37,998 nucleotides of DNA from Candidatus Gastranaerophilales bacterium (GTDB lineage: Bacteria; Cyanobacteriota; Vampirovibrionia; Gastranaerophilales; Gastranaerophilaceae), in NCBI GenBank assembly GCA_947584965.1, contig CANPWQ010000015.1:1-37998 (forward strand), in the 5' to 3' direction. The translations under genes were made by a program, and so were the position numbers. Each line of letters begins with the position of its first letter. The first letter of the stretch is position 1. Shown in pieces: positions 33,458-37,998 of the stretch. The notes beneath the pieces were generated by a model. The model saw only the letters and a program-made list of their open reading frames with translations, was not told where the DNA came from and ran no database searches.

Positions 33458-34440
33458 AAATACAAAGGCCTTTTACTTAATATCATACTTAACGGCATAA
33501 AATCAGTCAATTTTATGTTACTTTTGGCTCCATATTCGCTTACATCATTGAATAAATCTCCAAGTGTCGTTTTTCTGTTATAATTAACTAATTTTGCTTT
33601 TAATTTATTATTAAATTTTTGTTGAGCCATAGGTTCAATTACTGCTTTTGCAGTATCCATATCACCGATTATGTCAACAAAACCGAGCGCTTTTGCTTTT
33701 TTACCCGTAAATACTCTTCCGTCGGCGTAATTTTTTAAATTATTTATTGTAAGTTTACTTATTTCAACCTGATAATTGTCTTTTCTGTCTATTCTTCCCC
33801 GTTTTATTGCCGTTAGAAACTGATAATAGGAATCATTAATTATATCCTGCATCATGTCACGTTCTTCTTGAGTCATTTCACGCATGCCCGAACCTATATC
33901 TTTAAATTTACCGCTTTTTATTACAACCGGATTAATAGCAAGTTTTTGCTGCAACAGGTTATGGTAATCCATAAAAGACATAATTACGCCGATACTTCCC
34001 GTTAAAGAGCCCTCTTGAGCAATTATTCTGTCTGCGGCACAGGCGATATAATATCCGCCGCTTGCTGCTACATCATCTATCGAAACAACAACAGGTTTAT
34101 TTTCTCTGAGTTTCATTATTTGATTATATATATTTTGTGACATTCCGACAGTTCCGCCGGGAGAATTTATCTTTATTATTATTCCTTTAATATCTTTATC
34201 TGTTTGAGCGCTGATAAGTGATTTTAATAAATTTGGTGCACTCTTTTCGTTAGAAAATAAACTGCCATCGGATTCTGATGTAATAGCCCCCTCAAGCTCA
34301 ATTACACCAATTCTGTTAGCATTTGTTAAAATATTATCCTTTTCAAAATATGCATCGTATTTATCGGTTTTTATAAAGCCTGCTATTAAGCATAAAATAC
34401 ATATTACAATGATTATTTTTGATACTAAAGATGCTTTCAT
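33448..34440 (-). CDS. sppA: Signal peptide peptidase SppA (short form)
   Basis: The 330-residue protein has an N-terminal membrane anchor (residues 7-22) and one S49 peptidase domain. The nucleophile is Ser127 in DVAASGGYY and the general base Lys180 in KSGKFKDIGS. INSPGGTVGMS and TGSIGVIM are also present. It is the single-domain (Bacillus-type) form and cuts leftover signal peptides in the membrane. It overlaps the upstream mutase gene by one base (TAATG) and the Yip1-like gene by ten. Confidence 0.95.
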   Translation of the reverse strand: MKASLVSKIIIVICILCLIAGFIKTDKYDAYFEKDNILTNANRIGVIELEGAITSESDGSLFSNEKSAPNLLKSLISAQTDKDIKGIIIKINSPGGTVGMSQNIYNQIMKLRENKPVVVSIDDVAASGGYYIACAADRIIAQEGSLTGSIGVIMSFMDYHNLLQQKLAINPVVIKSGKFKDIGSGMREMTQEERDMMQDIINDSYYQFLTAIKRGRIDRKDNYQVEISKLTINNLKNYADGRVFTGKKAKALGFVDIIGDMDTAKAVIEPMAQQKFNNKLKAKLVNYNRKTTLGDLFNDVSEYGAKSNIKLTDFMPLSMILSKRPLYLWE

Positions 34441-35939
34441 TATTTAGTTTTCTCCGATATTTCTTTTATTGCTTTATCAAGTATGTCAATCATTACATTT
34501 TTATAATGAAGAGCTTGTTTTTTCTTTTTTGCCTCAAATCTTAAAGTAAAAACAGGTTCAGTATTACTTTGTCTAATAAGCGCAAAACCGTCGGGAAATA
34601 TTATTCTTAGCCCGTCAAGTTTTACTATATCAGTTATTTCACTTTCAAAAATATTTTTATCTTTTTTTATTTCCGCTTCTACTTTTTTTAATACGTCTTT
34701 TTTATATTCATTTTTGCAGGAGTATCTGACTTCATCCAGAGTGCATACTTTATCAAACGGAGTTAAAAGCTGTGATAATTTAAAATCTTTGTTTATTTTT
34801 TTATTTTTAGCAACGATTTCAATAATTCTGCAGCCTGCATAAATAGCGTCGTCAAATCCGTAGTATCTGTCTTTAAAAAACATGTGCCCCGACATTTCTC
34901 CCGCCAAAATTGCATTAACTTCTTTCATTTTAGACTTAATATATCCGTGACCGGTCTTAGCCATGACGGCTATTCCGCCTTGCGCATTTATTTCGTCGAA
35001 AAGAACTTGAGAACATTTAACTTCCGAAACTATAACGGGTTTTTCACCGCGAATAACAAGATTTTTAATAATATCTTGAGCATATATATATAATAATTTA
35101 TCTCCTGTAAGAGAATTCCAGTCGGAGTCAATAACCCCGAGCCTGTCAGAATCTCCGTCAAAGGCAATACCTAAATCGGCATTAGTTTCTTTAACTTTCT
35201 TTTTTATATCATCCAAAGTGCTTAAATCACTCGGATTTGGGTGATGATTAGGAAAATCTCCGTCAGGTTCCGAGTACAATTCAATAACCTCACATCCTAA
35301 ATCACTGTATAGCTTAGGTGCAACAACTCCTGCCGTACCGTTAGCACTGTCAATAACTACTTTTATTCCCTCTCCGACTCTTGCAAATTTTGATACCATT
35401 GAATCTATATACTGCGGAATAATATTATATAACCTGCTTTCTCCGTGTTTAACAGATGTAATATCATTAGACATTTGTTCAAGGGTAAGTTCTTTAACTT
35501 TTTTTATCTCGTTTTCATCCAGTGAAACTTTATTATATGTTAATTTTAGCCCATTATATTCCGGCGGGTTATGGCTTGCTGTAACAATTAAAGCTCCGTT
35601 TATTTGGATATTTTTACTTATATTCTCAGGGTAGGAAGTAAATTCGGAATAATATCCCAAAGGTGTTGGAACTAAATCCAGATTTATAACATTTGCACCC
35701 ACGTGAACAATTCCTTTTGCTAAGACTTTTGCGAGCGGATCTGAATGCTTGCGTGCGTCTTTTGCTATTGTAATCCATATATCACAAGGATTTAATCCTG
35801 ATTTTTCTTCAATATATTTAACAAATCCTTTACCTGTATAGTAAAAAAGTTCTTCAGTAATATCTTCACCGTATATTCCGCGAATATCGTTTTTACCGAA
35901 TGCTTCCAAATTTAATGTATTAGTCATTTCCGTTGCCAA
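34440..35939 (-). CDS. Phosphoglucomutase/phosphomannomutase
   Basis: The 499-residue protein is of the alpha-D-phosphohexomutase family. It has the phosphoserine Ser122 in TASHNPPEYNG, the metal loop DGDSDR, the sugar-binding GEMSGHMFF, and a C-terminal phosphate-binding SNTEPVFTLRFEA. It interconverts hexose 6- and 1-phosphates for glycogen or nucleotide-sugar synthesis. Glucose or mannose preference is not decided from sequence. It opens the operon with sppA, the Yip1-like gene and the repeat protein, and is divergent from the sugar permease. Confidence 0.92.
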   Translation of the reverse strand: MATEMTNTLNLEAFGKNDIRGIYGEDITEELFYYTGKGFVKYIEEKSGLNPCDIWITIAKDARKHSDPLAKVLAKGIVHVGANVINLDLVPTPLGYYSEFTSYPENISKNIQINGALIVTASHNPPEYNGLKLTYNKVSLDENEIKKVKELTLEQMSNDITSVKHGESRLYNIIPQYIDSMVSKFARVGEGIKVVIDSANGTAGVVAPKLYSDLGCEVIELYSEPDGDFPNHHPNPSDLSTLDDIKKKVKETNADLGIAFDGDSDRLGVIDSDWNSLTGDKLLYIYAQDIIKNLVIRGEKPVIVSEVKCSQVLFDEINAQGGIAVMAKTGHGYIKSKMKEVNAILAGEMSGHMFFKDRYYGFDDAIYAGCRIIEIVAKNKKINKDFKLSQLLTPFDKVCTLDEVRYSCKNEYKKDVLKKVEAEIKKDKNIFESEITDIVKLDGLRIIFPDGFALIRQSNTEPVFTLRFEAKKKKQALHYKNVMIDILDKAIKEISEKTK

Positions 35940-36005
35940 GCTCCGAATTTTTATAGTATATTTGTTAAGTATTACTTTTACTTTTTATTATAAGCTAAAC
36001 TTGTT

Positions 36006-36875
36006 ATGAAAAATAGATTTTTACAAAAAAATTTACTTGCGCTTTTTTTACTGCCCTCAATAGCAGGATGTATAATATTTATTTTTCTGCCCTCAATCGG
36101 GTCTTTAATGTTAAGTTTATGTGATTGGAACTTAATTAATAAAATAAAATTTATAGGAATTGATAATTATATAAGTTTATTGACTTCGGATGAGTTTAAG
36201 CTGATATTTAAAAATACGATAATTTATGCAGTTTCCGTGACATTATTTGCTGCAATAATCCCTTTGGTATTAGCTTCAATTTTAAATTCTAAAATCAGAT
36301 GTAAAGAATTATATAAAACGGCGTATTTTCTGCCTTTTATTACTCCGATGATAGTTATTGCAATGGTGTGGCAGTGGATTTTCGATCCGAATATAGGAAT
36401 AGTAAATACATTATTAAAAATGAATGTTCAATGGCTTTATAATACGCAAACCGCCATGCCTGTTTTAATAATAATTTCAGTGTGGAAATTAATCGGATAC
36501 AATATGGTAATATATTTATCGGGGTTTTCAGGAATAAGTTCGCAGGTATATGAGGCGTCGAAAATAGACGGAGCTTCGCCAATAAAGACATTTTTTCATA
36601 TAACACTGCCGATGTTGAGTCCTACAATATTTTTTGTGTTAATAATAACAACAATAAGTTCATTTCAAATATTTGATTTAATATATTTGATGACGCAGGG
36701 CGGACCTGAAAATTCAACAAATGTAATTGTATATTGGATATACAAAAGTGCTTTTGAAACGTTTGAAATAGGAAAATCCTCAGCGGGAGCATATATTTTA
36801 TTTATATTTATACTAATTTTGACAATGATACAATGGAAGTTGAGAACGAAATGGGTGTTAAATGAACACTATTAA
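36006..36875 (+). CDS. ABC sugar transporter permease (MalF/UgpA type)
   Basis: The 289-residue protein has six membrane spans and the EAA loop that contacts the ATPase (EASKIDGASPIKTFFHITLP, residues 183-202). The sequence around FLPSIGSLMLSLCDWN is typical of the first sugar permease of a pair. The second permease (MalG type) does not follow; the next gene is convergent. The solute-binding protein at 25446 is a possible partner at a distance. No ribosome site is obvious. Its last four bases overlap the next gene's stop. Confidence 0.87.
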   Translation: MKNRFLQKNLLALFLLPSIAGCIIFIFLPSIGSLMLSLCDWNLINKIKFIGIDNYISLLTSDEFKLIFKNTIIYAVSVTLFAAIIPLVLASILNSKIRCKELYKTAYFLPFITPMIVIAMVWQWIFDPNIGIVNTLLKMNVQWLYNTQTAMPVLIIISVWKLIGYNMVIYLSGFSGISSQVYEASKIDGASPIKTFFHITLPMLSPTIFFVLIITTISSFQIFDLIYLMTQGGPENSTNVIVYWIYKSAFETFEIGKSSAGAYILFIFILILTMIQWKLRTKWVLNEHY

Positions 36876-37117
36876 GCCAAGACAGAAAGCAGCTGCTTTT
36901 TAGGATTAGGAGTTCCGTTATATGTATTATCAATAACAGTTTTAATTCTCTGAGCTTCTTTATTAACTTTAGGATTAAAGAGTTTTGATATTTTATCAAA
37001 AATTGATTTATCTTCAGTTATATAAATATATGCTTTTTCGTATTCCGGATAAGGAACAGCAGTATGTTTAAAACTTTGTTTAGAATATGTAATATTGTTA
37101 ATCGGATTTATTTTCAT
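36872..37117 (-). CDS. Short protein with MKINP...SFK N-terminus
   Basis: The 81-residue protein begins MKINPINNITYSKQSFKHTA, followed by PYPEYEKAY, fitting the short N-terminal pattern seen in three other proteins here. The rest is soluble and lysine-rich. GAGG precedes the ATG. It converges on the permease gene, sharing the four bases TTAA. Function is unknown; the N-terminal motif may be a lineage-wide sorting element. Confidence 0.7.
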   Translation of the reverse strand: MKINPINNITYSKQSFKHTAVPYPEYEKAYIYITEDKSIFDKISKLFNPKVNKEAQRIKTVIDNTYNGTPNPKKQLLSVLA

Positions 37118-37253
37118 TTTTACCTCGCTCTAAAAGTGTTTTAATTACACTTTATTTTATATACTTATTATGAATTAGAAAAAATATTTTGTCAATACTT
37201 TAATTTTCATATTTCTTAATAATTAAAAAATGTGATTATGATTGAAGATTGAC

Positions 37254-37278
37254 ATTAAGTGTATTATAGGCACTTAAT
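37254..37278. repeat. Inverted repeat ATTAAGTG/CACTTAAT
   Basis: Perfect eight-base arms flank a nine-base AT-rich loop (tattatagg), followed by AAACAAAAAAAT. It could be an operator or a weak hairpin. No gene start lies next to it. Confidence 0.45.
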
Positions 37279-37405
37279 AAACAAAAAAATATTAGCCAAT
37301 GGCATTATTTTTTTTTGCCCAAGTGGTGAATTGTATAACAACCATTTATTTCGTTATATATAAGTATCTTTTTCATACTTCCAACTATTCTTAATTCCAG
37401 ACAGT

Positions 37406-37429
37406 AGGGCAATATTGCCCTCTTTTTTT
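37406..37429 (+). terminator. Terminator-like hairpin without an upstream gene
   Basis: AGGGCAATATTGCCCT is a perfect 16-base palindrome followed by C and seven T. It has the form of a strong intrinsic terminator on the forward strand, yet no forward gene lies before it within 500 bp. It might end a small RNA or stop transcription from outside. The central AATATT would form the loop. Confidence 0.6.
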
Positions 37430-37795
37430 GCGAAATTTCCGTAAAACGAAGAGAGCGGAGCGAGCGAGTTTGATTAAGTAAGGGCAAGCCGAACGACAAG
37501 CGATAGCGAAGTGAAGCACTTGCCCGAGAGAAAGGAAATTTTAAGAAGCGAATTTCGCGTAGGCTGAAAGCCGAAGAACGTAAGAACCGAAGTGACGACA
37601 ACGAAGTGAAGGAACGGCAGGTTCAAAGTGAGCGAAATTTAAGAAGCGAAATTTCCGTAAAACGAAGAGAGCGAAGCGAGCGAGTTTGATTAAGTGAGGG
37701 CAAGCTGAACGACAAGCGGTAGCGAAGTGAAGCACTTGCCCGAGAGAAAGGAATTTTTAAGAAGCGGATTTCGCGTAGGCTAAAAGCCGAAGAAC
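37430..37795. repeat. Two 150-bp copies of a nested inverted-repeat element
   Basis: Copies at 37430-37579 and 37646-37795 are both exactly 150 bp, with seven substitutions (six transitions) and no indels; the period is 216 bp. Each has internal inverted repeats: GGGCAAG/CTTGCCC (37482-37488 with 37519-37525 in copy 1), GCGAAATT/AATTTCGC (37430-37437 with 37551-37558 in copy 1) and a short GGCTGAAAGCC hairpin. The element is purine-rich on the forward strand, with GCGAGCGAG-like strings, and clearly less AT-rich than its surroundings. Confidence 0.85.
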
Positions 37796-37800
37796 TTTTC

Positions 37801-37998
37801 TTAATTGTATTTATTCTGAACTTTCGTTAAATCACTTGTATCACAGTAATATAGAAATGCCTCTACACACTTTGTTATGGTTTCATTTAATATTTTAAAT
37901 TCTTCGTCATTAAAATTTTGCAAAACATAATCTTCTGATTTCATATATGACGGTTGAGGACCTATACCGATTTTCAACCTGTTAAAAATATCGGAGCC
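37801..37998 (-). CDS. pth: Peptidyl-tRNA hydrolase (C-terminal part; start beyond window)
   Basis: The last 65 codons are visible and end at the stop 37803-37801. They read GSDIFNRLKIGIGPQPSYMK, then SEDYVLQNFNDEEFKIL, which match the C-terminal helix and the R-L-x-I-G-I-G motif of bacterial Pth. Pth releases peptides from stalled peptidyl-tRNA. The catalytic histidine and aspartate lie in the missing N-terminal part, so activity cannot be judged. The structured repeats lie immediately downstream of its stop. Confidence 0.88.
   Translation of the reverse strand, partial: GSDIFNRLKIGIGPQPSYMKSEDYVLQNFNDEEFKILNETITKCVEAFLYYCDTSDLTKVQNKYN

Larger units (their letters stand above)
37118..37800. 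other. 683-bp gene-free region holding hairpins and a duplicated element
   Basis: No convincing gene is seen. From left to right it contains an AT-rich stretch, an inverted repeat (37254-37278), a terminator-like hairpin (37406-37429), and two 150-bp copies of a GC-richer element with nested inverted repeats. Open frames over the repeats are low in complexity (Arg/Ser/Leu-rich) and have no ribosome sites. Confidence 0.8.

Noticed and set aside
37305-37735. Open frames rich in Arg, Ser, Leu and Phe on the reverse strand over the 150-bp repeats.
   Set aside because: They arise from the repeated low-complexity DNA, have no ribosome sites, and the duplicated frames do not look like a folded protein.
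37430-37795. The 150-bp copies considered as a CRISPR array.
   Set aside because: There are only two long copies with a single 66-bp interval, and no cas genes.

Overview
This AT-rich 38 kb window looks like a chromosomal segment of a diderm, non-photosynthetic relative of Cyanobacteria, most likely Candidatus Gastranaerophilales (Vampirovibrionia/Melainabacteria). That placement is an inference. It rests on the outer-membrane genes (an Omp85/BamA homologue, an LptF/G permease), on lineage-style short proteins that begin MKI.P and carry an (S/T)FKG-like motif shortly after, on two copies of a protein family that starts MGYALFA.RK, and on a serA gene next to a serine-glyoxylate-type aminotransferase. 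No phage, IS element, CRISPR array or plasmid function was seen. Most of the window is ordinary chromosome with tight gene packing.

Layout. 1-1373: a radical SAM/SPASM enzyme (cut by the left edge) divergent from an 82-residue peptide that carries LNAKMVYGI twice, a candidate RiPP (ribosomally made, modified peptide) locus of spliceotide type. 1450-4667: a GT9 glycosyltransferase, a small protein, tRNA-Arg(CCG) and two hypothetical membrane proteins. 4814-8686: a FKG-type protein whose 3' end overlaps the RNase P RNA gene, then a metalloprotease / zinc-finger / GT-C operon. 8732-13420: alanine racemase, a FKG-type protein behind a palindromic promoter, a CcdA-thioredoxin pair, a 56-residue protein divergent from a second radical SAM enzyme, and MGYALFA protein A. 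13507-16794: BamA, TsaE, TsaB and a zinc-ribbon membrane protein. 16855-18769: HU and a secreted GH13 enzyme. 18849-23448: pheS, a hypothetical, a HEAT-repeat protein, queC, DUF366 and a SPOR protein. 23512-26645: MGYALFA protein B, LptF/G and a sugar-type binding protein. 26754-28367: ferritin, a flavin reductase and a small membrane protein. 28418-31166: serA and its aminotransferase. 31321-35939: a hypothetical, a repeat protein, a Yip1-like protein, SppA and a phosphoglucomutase/phosphomannomutase. 36006-37998: an ABC sugar permease, a short FKG-type protein, a structured non-coding region with a 150-bp duplicated element, and the C-terminal part of peptidyl-tRNA hydrolase.

How the genes fit together: envelope building (BamA, LptF/G, GT9, GT-C, alanine racemase, SPOR, SppA), translation and tRNA modification (PheS, TsaE/TsaB, QueC, Pth, RNase P, tRNA-Arg), sugar use (GH13, binding protein, permease, hexose-phosphate mutase), serine synthesis, and iron/oxygen handling (ferritin, flavin reductase). 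The most unusual item is the VYG-repeat peptide beside its radical SAM enzyme. Next come the second radical SAM/small-protein divergent pair, the MGYALFA coiled-coil family, the FKG N-terminal motif family, and the 150-bp nested inverted-repeat duplication.
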